Source: Fusarium oxysporum f. sp. lycopersici 4287
Taxonomy: Eukaryota; Ascomycota; Sordariomycetes; Hypocreales; Nectriaceae
Direction: 5' to 3'
Length of the DNA: 64,000 nucleotides
Assembly: GCF_000149955.1 (NCBI RefSeq)
Contig: NC_030986.1
Location: forward strand, 4,421,571-4,485,570
Shown: positions 1 through 12,659 of the stretch, piece by piece
Position numbering within the stretch: the stretch's first letter is position 1
Layout: the number at the start of each line of letters is the position of its first letter
Position numbers and translations under genes: made by a program
The notes under the pieces: model-generated
What the model was told of the DNA's origin: nothing
Database searches by the model: none
Seen by the model: only the letters and a program-made list of their open reading frames with translations

Positions 1-1118
1 CGAGTTCTTCGACGGTAAGAAGCTCGAGAAGAGCATCAACCCCGATGAGGCCGTCGCATACGGCGCTGCCGTCCAGGCCGGAATTTTGTCTGGAAAGGCT
101 ACCTCCGCTGAGACCTCCGACCTCCTCCTCCTCGATGTCGTTCCCCTGTCCCTGGGTGTTGCCATGGAGGGTAACATCTTCGCCCCCGTTGTTCCCCGTG
201 GTACTACTTGCCCTACCCTGAAGAAGCGGTATGTTCATTTCCTAGTTCTCAAGTTTTGTTTTTCATTTCTGGTGATGTTTCTGCGGTGTTTTGGCATTTT
301 GGCCAAATCCCAGCCTCGTGCCAGTTGCCCCATATTCCACATGCTCTTTGTGTGGAGCCCCACATGTGACCCACAACTCTCAGCCTTGTCCCAAAATCTG
401 AGGCCTAAAGCTCTTCAGCATTTAGGATAACCTCATCCAACATTCGTCAAATCTTATAAGCATTTATAAAACTTTAGATGATTTATGAACATAAACTAAC
501 AATGAATTCATTAGAACATTCACTACAGTTGCCGATAACCAGCAGGTAAACATCCACTTACTCCACTCTACAAAACATTTTACTAACCTGTAATAGACTG
601 TTCAGTTCCCCGTCTACCAAGGCGAGCGCGTGAACTGCGAGGACAACACCTCCCTCGGAGAGTTCACTCTTGCCCCTATCCCTCCCATGCGTGCTGGCGA
701 GGCCGTCCTCGAGTGTGTCTTCGAGGTCGACGTCAACGGTATCCTTAAGGTCACTGCTACCGAGAAGACCTCGGGTCGCAGCGCCAATATCACCATCTCC
801 AACTCTGTCGGCAAGCTCACCACCGACGAGATCGAGAAGATGGTCAACGACGCTGAGCAGTTCAAGAGCAACGACGACGCTTTCCAGAAGAAGTTCGAGG
901 CCAAGCAGCAACTCGAGTCCTACATCGGCCGTGTTGAGGAGATCGTCTCTGACCCCACTCTGTCCCTTAAGCTTAAGCGTGGCCAGAAGGAGAAGATCGA
1001 GAGCACTATCAGCGACGCCATGGCTGCTCTTGAGCTCAACGAGTCTTCTGCTGAGGACCTCAAGAAGCAGGAGCTTGCCCTCAAGCGCCTTGTCACCAAG
1101 GCTATGTCTTCCCGATAA
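1..1118 (+). CDS. SSB1: Ribosome-associated Hsp70 chaperone, SSB type (5' truncated by window edge)
   Basis: The last 259 codons of a cytosolic Hsp70 that by family assists nascent chains at the ribosome. Exons are 1-228, 515-545 and 597-1118; both introns (286 and 51 nt) have GT/AG ends and CTAAC-like branch points. The frame starts at base 2. Visible order: the end of the ATPase domain ([13 protein letters not shown]), the hydrophobic interdomain linker ([18 protein letters not shown]), then the substrate-binding beta domain ([27 protein letters not shown]) and the helical lid. It ends KAMSSR without the EEVD tail of cytosolic SSA proteins or an ER HDEL signal, which fits SSB. The SSB rather than SSA call rests on that tail and on sequence memory. 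The start codon lies left of the window. No defect is seen. A long antisense reading frame over exon 3 is a shadow of its biased codon use. Confidence 0.93.
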
Positions 1119-3012
1119 ATGCATAATGCTGTTAGGAATTGCAGCAGTGTAGATATCTTGGAGTACTGATGCTGGAGCAAAGAACCGAGCACCTTCGACG
1201 CCTCGCGAGGGGCGATGGGGTTTACGACTGGCCGCGGTAGATTTTCCTTTGTCATTTACGGTAATTGGACGAGGAGAAGCCAAGGCATATGAAAAGTTCT
1301 GCATGTTTCATGGGTATGCCGCGCTAGGACATGGGCGGCTATGACTACTAAAATGAGAGCTGATGGAAAAATGGTCCAAGGATGGTTGTGGGCTTGTTGG
1401 GCCAGAGCCTGCAAGAGCGGATGATGGCCTGTGAATTTAAGCATAGACAGGGTAGAATGCAGATAACGGAATGATGCCTTTTTACCTACTTAATTATTTG
1501 TCCTCGAGTTGCTATGTGATGTTCTATGATGGTCACTTGACTGCTCATGATGAGTTCTGGTATGTGTTTGTTGCCAACTCTATGTTTGGCATTTGTATGC
1601 ATGTTAGCTCACCATTACTCCTGAGAACCATCAAAGACAAAACGTATTGTATTTCAAAGAAGACAAATGCTTGTCTCGGTTGCTTCTTAGAGTTTTGGAT
1701 GCTTGCTACTGGCGTTTGAATTAGAGCATCATTGGAGTCAGGGAGCGAGCAGTATGCAGCTTGGAGACTGATAGCACAAAAGTAATAAGCTCAACAATTT
1801 AGCAGAGGTGAGCAAAGACTATCAAGACGCAGGTACAGTCTCCTGGTGTGAGGAGCTGGTGCTTGTTTGCTCTTTAACTTACACAAGGATGATCCATGAT
1901 ATGCGCAGTAATGTATGATGAATTTGCACGCAACTCGCGTGCTTCTTCTTTCAATAATAATAGATACATTTGGGAACCGATGACACCACTCTTATATGTG
2001 GTTGATCCAAATGATTTAGTCGGCTGTCCCATGATGAGTTTCCAGCCAGTCTATTCAAGATATTGCAAGTTCATGAGTACATTCTACAGTTTGATAATAA
2101 TACACTAATCTTTCAATACCTTAGTATAATCTTATGATGACCTTAGGATATCTTATGGAACATTTAATAAAGCTAAGGGATATCTTTTCGCATTCTTCTA
2201 ATTCCCAAACGCAGCGCGTGATTGTGCTTCCACTGCATTGCGCAACAAACAAGTTTAATTGTTCATGCATGAGATAATATTAAATTAAATACGCTGGCCT
2301 ACCTGGTTCGTACGGGTCTCGGAGTATGCAACCAAGATAGATCTTTGCTAGTTGTAATAAGTTGGTGTAAGTCAGGTATCTACTGATGCAGATCATAAAC
2401 ACAGTAAAGGTGAAGTTATATGATAAGTATATCATAAGATATCCTAAGGTTACCAAAAGATATCCTAAGGTCATCATAAGATATACTAAGGTCATTATAA
2501 GATATCCTAAGGTTACTAAAAGATATCCTAAGGTCATCATAAAATATACTAAGGTTACTAAAAGATATCCTAAGGTCATCATAGTCGAAGTTTAGGCCTA
2601 TACTCATATTGATGAAATCAATGGATGATTGGCAGCTATCCGTTAATGCCGAGTTCAACAACACGGCACGTAACTCACCAATCACCAAGGCCGACCTTAA
2701 TGTATACCTGTATTTTGAGCAATTCCAAAAACCTTGGCGAGATAAATTACACTTCTTTCCAAGTCAACTGGTCTTCCCACGTATGTCGCTTTTGGTGAAT
2801 ATGAAACGGTGTAAACCACCAACCAGGATAGGAGCCAAAAGACCACAAAACCAGCCATGTCTTTAGGCACCCATGCCTAAGTACCAATCATTTCTCATCC
2901 CATCAAGTTAAGTACATCGTTGCCTTGCCAAATTCACGAACGATGCTTTCCCAAGTACATCTAAAATCGACCCCAAAATCCACCTTGCCATGAAAGATTC
3001 CGATCCTGACTT
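1119..3012. other. Intergenic region with a foldback repeat
   Basis: No convincing gene. About 1.9 kb between the Hsp70 stop and the 3' end of the convergent membrane-protein gene. It becomes AT-rich after about 1.45 kb and carries the inverted and tandem repeat at 2136-2585 listed separately. Short open frames here (for example 1471-1719, 1896-2108, 2609-2866) show no recognisable motif or exon structure. Confidence 0.6.
2136..2585. repeat. Foldback repeat: 7 x 21-nt minisatellite plus an inverted copy 300 bp away
   Basis: From 2436 to 2582 there are seven head-to-tail 21-nt units of the form AAGATATCCTAAGGTCATCAT, with variation between GTCATCAT and GTTACTAA. An exact inverted copy of the unit lies at about 2136-2156. 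The outer copies therefore form 21-bp inverted repeats around about 450 bp, as in a foldback or MITE-type element. Because 21 is a multiple of three, the array stays open in both strands as seven-residue peptide repeats; these frames are not believable genes. Similar CCTAAG-rich stretches occur at about 14880-14950 and 37820-37880. Confidence 0.8.
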
Positions 3013-5651
3013 TCAAATCGAGTAGTGCACTGAAAGGGCGATGATGATTGCGGGATAGACAACAGCCTCAACGAGAAGTTGCTGCTTGAGAGTACCGCGC
3101 TGGTCCTTGGTCAGGCACTGCATTTCTCCGTGGGTGTACCACGATATAGTCGAGTTGAGCTTGCCGTAGAGCACGATAGGGCCGACGAAAGGGAAGAAGA
3201 GAGTGAGGATCATGACCCACGTGAACATTCGCTTTCCTCGTTGGGCGACCATGTCAGCATGCTGGCGATGGATACGAATATCCTCGCGGGCCTCTTCGAT
3301 AAGGCGAGCCTCCCTCTGAGTAAAGGGGCTATCGGCAAGGGGATCGAACTCAGATTGGCAGCGACCAACGCGCCGACCATTGATGCTGGTGGAGAATGCG
3401 GGAGTATGAGCTCCAGTGCGAGCGGTGGAAATGCTTGGCTGGAAGTTTCGATACCACACACGGTGAGTGCTTGACTTTGGGTCGGTATGAGGGGGAGTAT
3501 CGAGGATAGCAGAGGATGAGACTAGCATATCAGTGACTCTGTCATTTGCTATGACCTCGTTAGCTATATCTGCACATGAAAGCGTTGCAACTTACAATCG
3601 CGGGGACGATGCGCCTGAGGCAGTCGATGAAGGTGAAGAATACGGGCAGGTCGCGTGACATCGTCACTCGTGGACGAAGGCCAAAAGCTTCTCTTTGGAG
3701 GAGAAGGAGTTTTTGGGAGAGGAGGCGAGTTTTCAGTGCTGATCGTGTTCGACCTTCCCCTGGCCCCAAAGTTGCCTGCACTCTGACTGTGATCCTCTTC
3801 ACCTCTCTGTCGTTTGAACTGCTGCAACATCGCAGCCTCGGGAAGACTGACAAGTGGAAACGGAAGACGAGGAATCTTGGACAGAAAGTCATCATGAGGA
3901 ACATGGGCAGGTTTGTCCGAGTTCGACTCCTGGAATCGTCTTTTGTACAGTGGCTTGTCAAAAATAGTCAGGGGGGTTTTGGGAGGATCACGACCAAGAT
4001 TCTTTCGGATTCTATTCCAACTGAAGCCGAAGTACCTTTCGCCATCCGGCGAAATTGTTTCATCGGCTTGGGTGTTTCCATGAGGAGCTGTGTCCGAGTC
4101 GAGGCTCTGATAGCTGCCTCTCTTGGGAGGCAGGTCTGAGAGGAGGATGTTCTCATGGCCGGGGGTCTGCTCAGATGGCTCCCTGCGAAATAGATTGGAG
4201 AAACGAGCGGTAGATTCAGGTAATCGTGAGTTTGCCTGGGAAAGGTTGCGAGTTGTGTTTGAGGCATAAGTTCCAGGACCTACACCATACTGCGGGACAG
4301 ATACGGGGAGTTTCGTTCCTCTGTCGGTGCGAAGACGGTATGAGCCGTACTTATTGTTACCAGGAGGATGTCGAATGATTCTGTCTCTTGAGCCGTAAGA
4401 GCGAGGATGAAGGTCACGCTCCGTCACGTCGGACACATCAGCGACACTGCTTCCAGTTCCCTTTGCAATGCTATCGTGATAGTCTTGCTGCATCGAGTCG
4501 AAGGCATGCTCGGTCGTGACAGTTTGCCAATCACCATCCGTACCAGTGAGAGGTCGATTCTTGACAAGAGAAGCAATTTCACCTTGAAGTCGTTTATCAG
4601 GAACTGGGACACGGCGGATCGCTTTTTCCTCCCGATGAACAGGAACTTTGACCTCTTCATCGACATTCTAAGCCGAACGAATAGCCGCAGCATTGTAAAA
4701 GGATGCAACAGGAGCAACCCTCTGTGAGGCGGTGGGAAAGCTTCCATCAGCAGATCGCGGGAGAGTTTCCTTTGAGGAGACGGCTAAGCCGGCTTGGTGC
4801 AGCGCATTACTGACTTCTCGCTCGGCCGATGAACGTAGAAAGCCCGAGTATGCATCTGTGTCATACTTGAAAGGGTCTTCATCGCTGTCGGATGAGGCAC
4901 GAGAGTACATCCCGAGTGCATTCTGTGCATAATCGTCCTGTGAATAGTTCTCGGGATCGCAAGGGACGCAAGTGTCTGGGTCTTGGTTGCGAGGTGATTC
5001 GCTGTAGAAGCTGGACGCGGAGTGAAACGAGTGCAAACGGGGAGCTGATCTCGGCACATTTCGCACGGACGGTTGGAGAGACGGGTCACGAGGTGCGACG
5101 AGCTCAAAGTTGTGCCTTTGCGGTACCCAGAGATTCTGATTAGGCTGAGACTGGTTTTGCTGTTTGTTCCCAAAATTGAAGTTGCCTCGACGTTTCAGTG
5201 GTCGAATTGAAGATTCGGCATGACTTTCAAACGCATCCTCTCCAGCGACCGTCTCCCATTCGGAAGCAGCATGGTCATCGCTTGAAGGCCCATTGATCTT
5301 TGGCACAGTGAGGCCAGTGCCCGCATTGTTGAGTCGTGATGGACGCTCAGCGACAAATCTGGTTGGGTCTGGGCTCATGCAGCGAGACATGACAGGGCCG
5401 GGAGATGAGAAGTCGCGTAGCTGAACACCATCCTCAACCTCAATTCCAGATTTCGCAAAAGGATCCGAATGACATGAGATGGAAGAGGAGGTGGTGTTAC
5501 GCCCATGACGCGTATCTCGGGCCGAATTGTCGCTCTCAGTGTATGGAAGCGACTGTTGACATTAGAATTCGAGTGTTTGTGAGTGAAAGAGTGCGTTACT
5601 TACATTTTCGGATAGCGGCTTCATGTTGAAGCTTGAAGGGGCTTCAAGCAT
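3013..5651 (-). CDS. Conserved fungal protein with two C-terminal membrane segments; one in-frame TAG
   Basis: Function not recognised. Exons on the minus strand are 5651-5604, 5552-3596 and 3548-3013; introns are 51 and 47 nt with good GTAAGT donors, the second with a GCTAAC branch point. The first ATG (MLEAPSSFNMKPLSEN) is followed directly by the first intron and stays in frame, so it is the preferred start. The frame would give 846 residues: a long, polar, Ser/Pro/Arg-rich and probably disordered region, then a conserved-looking end with a charged helix (FTQREARLIEEAREDIRIHR) and two hydrophobic segments (MFTWVMILTLFFPFVGPIVL and LLVEAVVYPAIIIALSV). A TAG at 4670-4668 interrupts exon 2 after residue 310 or so, yet the frame is open for hundreds of codons on both sides. 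It may be a nonsense mutation, a sequencing error, an RNA-edited codon, or the end of a weak 51-nt intron. Confidence 0.72.
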
Positions 5652-7437
5652 CTAGAAAGTAATAAAGCTTTGAATGAATGAGGGTGCGATGAAATGAAGT
5701 GATGTGAGGCGCAGAAAAGAGAGGAACCTGAAAGATCTTCAACGTGATGTTAATTCAAAGTAAACCGCGGTATTCTTAAACAGATCAACAAGTACCTTCA
5801 GAGCGCGCAGTTTTATAGTAGCGGACTGTCCGTTTCAAGCGGTGTTGGCTTTCGGCGTGTGCGGGAAACGGTGTTTATCACGACGGGTCGAAGAGGTTGA
5901 TGATTGAGTGGTGAATGAGACGACTGCGCTCACTATAAGGAGGGGGATTTCCCCGCCTGGGCTAAAGATGTTGACTGAGGCACCAAGCTTGTCATGCTAG
6001 CCGCAGTGAATGGGAGGTTGGAGGGTTCACGTTGGGAGCATGAGGTTTGGCAGCTACAAATTTTGGTCGGAGCAGTGCCAACAGCTGCCAGGGATCAGAG
6101 GTCGGTCTATGTTATTTCAGGGGTCTATCCTGTATATGTATGAGTCCTTGGGCTTGATTTATGTGAAAAAAGATCTTTTAGTGTTGAAACTGATGGGTAG
6201 AGTAGCCCTGGGGATGTCAGAAGACTCAAGATTGTTGAAGTATGTCCTTCTTAAACCCAACATCAACGCAACAAGTGATATCACCACTTAAGCACAACTG
6301 ATTATTTTTATTACGGTTTTCTAATCTATCTCTGCTTGATACATGATATACCCTGGGCTATTTGAAGTCTGGCACCTCTAATACCTTGTGTGGCGATCAA
6401 GGCGCTGAGATGATTCCAGGCGTGATTCAAGACTGCCTGTCTGCACTTAACGCCAAGATGAAAGATTCCCCTTTGTTTATGTTGGCCCAGCGAGGGGAAG
6501 CAAGAGGACTTGAACCTTGATCCTAAATAACAAAAAGACTTAGGTAAAACTATCATAAACTTAGGGGACTCTTTGGTGAGTTTATTTGGCATTGCCTGTT
6601 TAGATCACAAATTTTCTTGCTCCCTGAGGCTCATATAAATGTTACACAGGGTGCCAATATTTGCTATGCCAGTTACAACAAATAACAGATCTTCTTATCC
6701 CCTGAAGTAGATGGTCAGGGTGGACAGAAATATGAGGAGTATGCATCACTTCTTGTTATGACAAAGTTTAGACTAAGCTATATAAAAATTCTCCTAAGCT
6801 TAGGATAATATCCATAACATCATCATAATCATTGTCTTGAATTATATACCAGGCATTTATTATTTCCCTTCTTCTGCTGGTCAACACAGTATTTTGATTG
6901 ACCTCGATTGAGATGGACTCCCCGAAAACCCTCCAATTAGAGGCTCCTCCGTGCCGTTGGCACATCTATGACCGACCAGTAAAGACATTGGGCGTCAGAA
7001 TAGGCGTAAGGCGCCTTTTTCTAACTGCCGGTTCGTCCGATCGCTTATCGCGACAATCCCAGTCAATCAATGTCCATTGTCAATCCTTCCAACCCCTTCG
7101 ACCCGCTCCCTTTCCATCAGATTCAACCCGATCCTGACCCAGCACAGCTGTACCTGTCATTGTTAATGTCACTGTCACGCTTGCATTGCGGCACTAACAA
7201 GACGACTTGTTGCACTCCCCACTGAAGCATCTCGAGAAATACAGTACAAGCTTTCCCAAGCTCGCTTCCCGTCTGGCCACTCCACACTTTGGTTTTGGAA
7301 TCGCAAATCAGCGTGGCGATCGAGTCGAATCGATCCACGACTAACCAACGGACCAACTGAAGCAGCTGTCTGTTCAACTCTACTTTATCAACAACTCTAA
7401 CGTTGGCTCATTGAGTTTCGAGGCTCATACTAGGACA
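5652..7437. other. Intergenic region, divergent promoters plus one MITE copy
   Basis: Lies between the divergent membrane-protein and F-box genes. I see no gene. It holds the MITE-like element at 6491-6629; the frame at 6326-6592 on the minus strand is made largely of that repeat. The stretch at 7080-7437 is C/T-rich, as is common just upstream of fungal start codons. Confidence 0.6.
6491..6629. mobile_element. MITE-like element, copy A
   Basis: About 139 bp bounded by imperfect terminal inverted repeats: CGAGGGGAAGCAAGAGGACT on the left, and TTTTCTTGCTCCCTGAGG on the right (reverse complement CCTCAGGGAGCAAGAAAA). Interior blocks are shared with other copies: CCTAAATAACAAAAAGACTTAGG and AAACTTAGGGGACTCTTTGG (trimmed). 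There is no coding capacity. It belongs to the family seen at 10048, 35289, 35766, 46150 and 54653. Confidence 0.75.
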
Positions 7438-9490
7438 ATGAAAATGACAATGACATTGTGCGCACAAACTTCGAGTCACTGGGACGAGCTCCCCCATGAG
7501 ATCCTCCTTCAGATCTTGTGCTGTGAGTTGCACCCAGCTTACCTTACCTTGCCTTAATTCTTATCCCTCAGTACCCCGCTATCGCATAAATCATACCTCC
7601 ATTACCGTTCCATAATCAATTCCCAATTACTGACCACGTGTATTTTTGCTTCATCAGACCTTGAGCCTCATCAATTGCCCAAACTTCAACTTGTTTCACG
7701 GAATTTTAGAGAAGTTGTTCTTGATGATGAATTGTGGAAACATCACTGTTTTGAGCGCTCATCATGGTATGCCTTTCTTCGAAATCGCAGAAAGGTCTTT
7801 GCATCTCTACCCGAGTCATCTTTAAGTGATGCCACAGAAGCTGAAGACGAAAATGGTTCTCTACTGGACCAATATGACTCATGTCGATTTGACAAACGCC
7901 ATTATCAATTCCTTCAAGATATGGCAAACTGGGATCCGGCATTTCCTGACGAGCATGTCTCGTGGTATAACGAATACATTCAACGTCAGGGCCCGCCGGC
8001 TATCAACTGGCTTGAGACGCCACGCCTGAAACAAGGCAGTATGGAGCATTTCATCGAGGTCAGAGGTATGGCCTTATACAGCCCTAACAATGGCGATGAT
8101 GGCATCGGCAGTTTGATGGCCGTCTCACCACTCGACGACGGGTCTGTATGTCTCTGGGACGTCAATGGCACCAGGGGCAAGCGAGGGGGTATTATCGCGA
8201 CCAGTAAACCGGACATCCTATTCATCGACGGCCGCGGGGATCAGAACACGAGGCGGTCCAAAAAGATCGACACAGGTGTCACTGAATGCGTCAGTGTTAA
8301 TAACAGCAACAACAGGGCTGTCTTTGCTGTGCAGAGTCGTAAGTGCCGAAACGATAATCAACTGCCCCTCACTAATAACTACAATTGTAGATCTCATTGA
8401 AGTCGATCTCAGCCGCCTTGAAGTTGTAAATCGGCACTCTTTCGAATGGTCAATCACAACGTTATCACAGATCCAGGAGGGTGTCCCAATGACTGTTGGC
8501 ACCTCATTGGGTATTCATCTTCAAGACTTCAGGGCGCCATCACAATTCCATGGAGATGTCGTGGAGAGGCTAGATATCCCGGGGGAGGAGGACAATCCTT
8601 TCAAGGGAATCTTTGATCCGAATCCATTGCCGCCGTACGCCTCATTGTCTCAGCCAACGCCAACGAGCATTCTACACCTACCAAGACCAGCCGGTGACAA
8701 TGCAGTGTCGGACGACATTTACGTGGCGGGGAGATTCTCCAATATTCTTCATTACGATAGGCGCCACTTCCCAAAGATCGTGGGGTCCATTTACTCGGGC
8801 TCAAGGTTGTCCAGTTTGGCGGCGCTGCCTTATCCATTCTCCACGTTGGACCACGAAGTACGACGTCGTGGAGAACTCACGGCTGAGAGAGTCCATGAGT
8901 GCAAGACAGCCGGTAGCGGGAGAACTCTAGTCGCAGGCGGAGAGTACAAAACCAAAGGCTCGCTCGAGGTATATGGCCTGGACGCTGTCGACCTATCAAG
9001 TGACGGTCCAATGCAGCAGAACTCAACTATGAAGAATCGGTATACTGCAGCTTCATCCATCATCCTGTCGGTGATCAACCACGGAACCAAGGTTGCATTC
9101 TCAGATGGGGCCGGGCAGATTAAGTGGTTTGAAAGGGACGGATATACGGAGTGCCGTCGAATCAAGGTTGGTCACAGTGACGTGCCCACTCAAGCATCAC
9201 TCTTCGCTTCCATGCCAGGGTCCGACGATCTCGCAAGGAAGATCTTATCCACCAAGACAAGGCAAGATCGTGACCGACCAAACGAAGACAATGTCATCTT
9301 CTGGACGGGAGATAAGCTTGGTATGGTTAGTTTCACAGGAGATACCTTGTTCACGCCCGACGATTTCCATGAAAAGAACAAGGAGGTCGCGGCAGAAGAG
9401 CGTCAGCGCCAGCAATATTCTCAAAGGATGCGGGAAGCACTGGAGAAGCAGGCCGATGATGCTAGGTTTGTTCAAGGACTTGGGTTATAA
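7438..9490 (+). CDS. F-box protein with a beta-propeller-like C-terminal half
   Basis: 621 residues from exons 7438-7522, 7658-8338 and 8391-9490; introns are 135 and 52 nt with GTGAGT and GTAAGT donors. The N-terminus carries a short F-box: WDELPHEILLQIL in exon 1 continues as the helix PKLQLVSRNFREVV and DDELWKHHCF in exon 2. By family it should bind Skp1 and recruit substrates to an SCF ubiquitin ligase. The remainder has WD-like blades (SPLDDGSVCLWDVNG; VAFSDGAGQIKWFERDG; DNVIFWTGDKLGMVSF), so an F-box/WD-type protein is likely, though the repeats are weak. The C-terminus is a charged helix (EVAAEERQRQQYSQRMREAL). The intron boundaries restore one continuous frame. Which substrate it recognises cannot be read from the sequence. 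Confidence 0.87.
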
Positions 9491-10047
9491 TGAAAAAGAG
9501 AGTGATTGGATCTGAGAATGCGATAATGGGGAGGCTTTCGGCGACATTGCGAAATATGGCGAGGATCTGTCGAGCTACGAATTTAGGATGAAAAGGAGGC
9601 TCTAACAAAAGAAATAAGTAATCCCGGCACATAGAAAAATAACTCAATCTCCAAACAGTTTTGACTCTGAGTGCCAGTGCCGCACGATATCACCATCACG
9701 AGACACAGTGATCGTCGGTGGAGAAAGGGTCTTTTGGGGTCGAAACGATGGTGAATACCTCAATACCTACTGAATAATGAGGCGCGTGGCGAAGAATTGG
9801 TCCCATAACAGTAATGAGCGGGCACTAGCAGGTGGCTCCCAATAAAATCGGGATTCTAGTGAGGGGTGATAGAAATAAGTAACCATACCACTGGGAATAG
9901 TGGCCGACCAGTGATGCAGTCTTTATGTCATAACCTTTCACCCAGAGCTCTCTTTGAATTCCTATTTTTTGGTACCCACCTGACTAGGAATGAATGATGA
10001 GCAAAACTAACAAGCATAAAGCCAGTAGCATCGGCATACTACATAGG

Positions 10048-10186
10048 CTCGGGGATGCAAGAAGGCTTAGGACATTAATCCTAAGCGACGAAAAGATTTA
10101 GGTAATTTAGTCTAAACTTAGGGGACTCTTTACTAGGTTTATTTTGGCGTCCTCTAAAGTCTGAAACTTTTCTGCTGCCCGAGGAT
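10048..10186. mobile_element. MITE-like element, copy B
   Basis: About 139 bp with imperfect TIRs: CTCGGGGATGCAAGAAGG on the left, and CTTTTCTGCTGCCCGAGG on the right (reverse complement CCTCGGGCAGCAGAAAAG). The interior repeats copy A: CCTAAGCGACGAAAAGATTT then AAACTTAGGGGACTCTTTAC. The near-identical size and order of blocks in A and B show a common origin. Confidence 0.75.
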
Positions 10187-12159
10187 AGGTAAAGGATACT
10201 TGCATCCGGGGCTGATTTATGCAAGCAAGGCATTAGTGTTGTGGTTGTCAGAATTAAGCGAAGTTGATGATGATGATGATACATAGACTGTAGATCGCCT
10301 GCAGTTTTGCTTGATCGACCTTTATGATAGAGCGGTTCTGAATCTGTATTTATGAGATCGATCTTATACGGTGTTACCGGAAGAAGTGGAGTGTAAATCT
10401 CCGTGCTTAGAGCACGATCCAAGTCTCAAGAGTTAAGCTGAGGCTAAGAGGCAGATGAGACGAAACCAGAAGCACGGTAATTCTACGGTGTAGTCCATAG
10501 ATGAAGTCCACGATATCCCTGGCAGTCAATCTCAAAGAGCCAAGCTAGCTTTGCATGGCCTGTCATATTCCAAGCTGTCACTCGCACTCACAGATCTCAA
10601 GTTGACGACAGCGGCTTGATTCCAGAGCCCGTGCTTTGAACAGAACCCTGGTGTCTCATTGATTACCGGTTCCTCTGTTGCAAAACATGGAACGAATAGA
10701 CTTCCAGAAATATCAAGGAAAGGAAAAGCATCGATTGACATGAAGTTCAAAAAAAACCAGGGCAGCCAATCGCAGACAGGGATCTGCACCCCCCAGCCAA
10801 TGAGGGTCTCGGCAGAGTGAGCGCTTACGGACAGGTCAAGACGGCAGATTCTGTTGCTTATCGGGATAAGTTAGAAGGCCTCAATGCTGAATTGGGCTCT
10901 CGACATTAAAAAAAACCACGTATGAGCCTCAATGGGAATCGCCAATAGGGGTAGGCAGTAAGCCCTGTGAAGTACAGATGGATCTCTGCTATAACCAATT
11001 GCTCATACACGCATGATTGCAGCCAGATCCAAAAGGGTATCCCGGCCTCGGACACGCGGTGCTTGTCAACCCTTGACGGGAAGTGGACTTGGTAGTGGAG
11101 ATAATCATGGTGCGTTGTCAGCTTGACAGTGAGTGCCTGGTGTTTTAGTTCGCCTTGCTGAAGAAGACAAGCGAGCGAAGGGAGCAGGCAAGCAGGCAAG
11201 CTAGACGATGAAGCTCCAGCCTGGTCTTGGTCGGTCTTGGTTCTTAAGCTCATGTGCCGTTGTCTATCATGCCAAGAGCCAGAGGTCATTGGAGAAGAGG
11301 CCTCAAGTAATCGACAGTGGCTGATCTGCTGCTACTGCAAAAAACTGGTTCGTTGCCCTGGATTCGGAAACTGAAAAGGAAAATCCCTGAAGATCAGAGT
11401 CAGTCCGACTGTTTCGGCCGGGTTTTCCTTTTTATAGAAAAAACGGGCGCATCTCGTCCGACTGAAGGGAAGGGAAAGGGGCTTACTGTGTACTTGGTGA
11501 GAAACTATCGTGACACAGTGACGGTAGTGTAGAGAAAACAAGAATATCGGCGAATACAATTACACCGCTATATAGAAATAGAAATAAACACAGACACAGC
11601 CAAGGTGTAGACGACGCCATGCCAGTTGAGGGTTGGCGACGGAACGGAAGATGGAAGCAATCTCAAGTAACAAGGCAGGGCTCCTCAGTCTAACCGCAAG
11701 TAATTGATGGCTGTAATGTCAATAAACCTCATAAGGGCTCAAGTGGTATTCTGCAATCATCCAGTAGTTGAAGTGAGGCGCCTCTAAAATCCACAGAACG
11801 GTCCATCTCACAGTTGTCGTGTCATGTCATTGTCATGCTGCCTCCCACCACGTCCGATCCCGAATCAATTGAGTCTCCTCCAGCGCCTCACAAACCACCA
11901 GAGACAAGGATTCCCCAGCGCAGAGGACACTGACTGTGGGCTGTGATGAGGCCGACAGGGGGTGTGTGGCCCCCCTGTGCTGTACACCTGGGCTGCTAGG
12001 CCCTGTCAGTTGGCGACCGACGTTTAACAGCGACGGGACTAAAACTAACTAATCGATCGCCCTGAAAACGAGATAAGTTAGTTAGTGGGTGGCTTCCATC
12101 ATATTTGGTCCTGGCTCGTCCCGCGATTGCAGCAGCTGAGCTGAGGTTGCTGTGCTGCG

Positions 12160-12191
12160 CTGTGCTCTGCTCTGCTCTGCTCTGCTCTGCT
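12160..12191 (+). repeat. CTCTG pentanucleotide microsatellite
   Basis: Short run of CTCTG/CTGTG units upstream of the SprT-like gene. It is likely neutral and could vary in length between strains. Confidence 0.7.
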
Positions 12192-12659
12192 GTAACTGTA
12201 ACTGTCTTGTATCAGACGGGAGGTTACCAAAAAGAACTTACGGTCAAGCTTTAGGTCTGAGACCATCGAATTTCTCGTTCCTTGAATGCATTTCTCAACA
12301 TAGACTTTTTCATCTCTTCTGTTTCTAGTTTGTTTTATCTTTTTCTCTTTCTTGTCTCTTCTCCATTCTTCGGATCCAATTCCTACCCGACCGCCCCCGT
12401 CCGTCTCCTCATTAACTGCTACTACGACTGTGACAGCGCTGCAACTGCTCACGCGTCGTCTCGTCAAAACCGCCACCCAAGACCGTCCGTCGGACTCACC
12501 GACATCGATCCTTCAACTCAAAACTCTCTTCTTTCACCAGCAAAATCATCACGAGATCGTCCAAGCTTCTCGGAGAATCACAGACTGTAAACCCCCTATG
12601 TGATCCTCTCTCTCTACGCTTATCAATTCCCAACAAAACCCACCCCCCGGCTCAGGTCG

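Noticed and set aside
558..1304. 248-codon minus-strand frame opposite the Hsp70 gene
   Set aside because: It lies antisense to a highly conserved exon with strong codon bias; Leu/Val-rich composition and lack of domains mark it as a shadow.
2386..2688. Repetitive peptides read from 2.3-2.7 kb on both strands
   Set aside because: They are translations of the 21-nt minisatellite and have no start context or introns typical of genes here.
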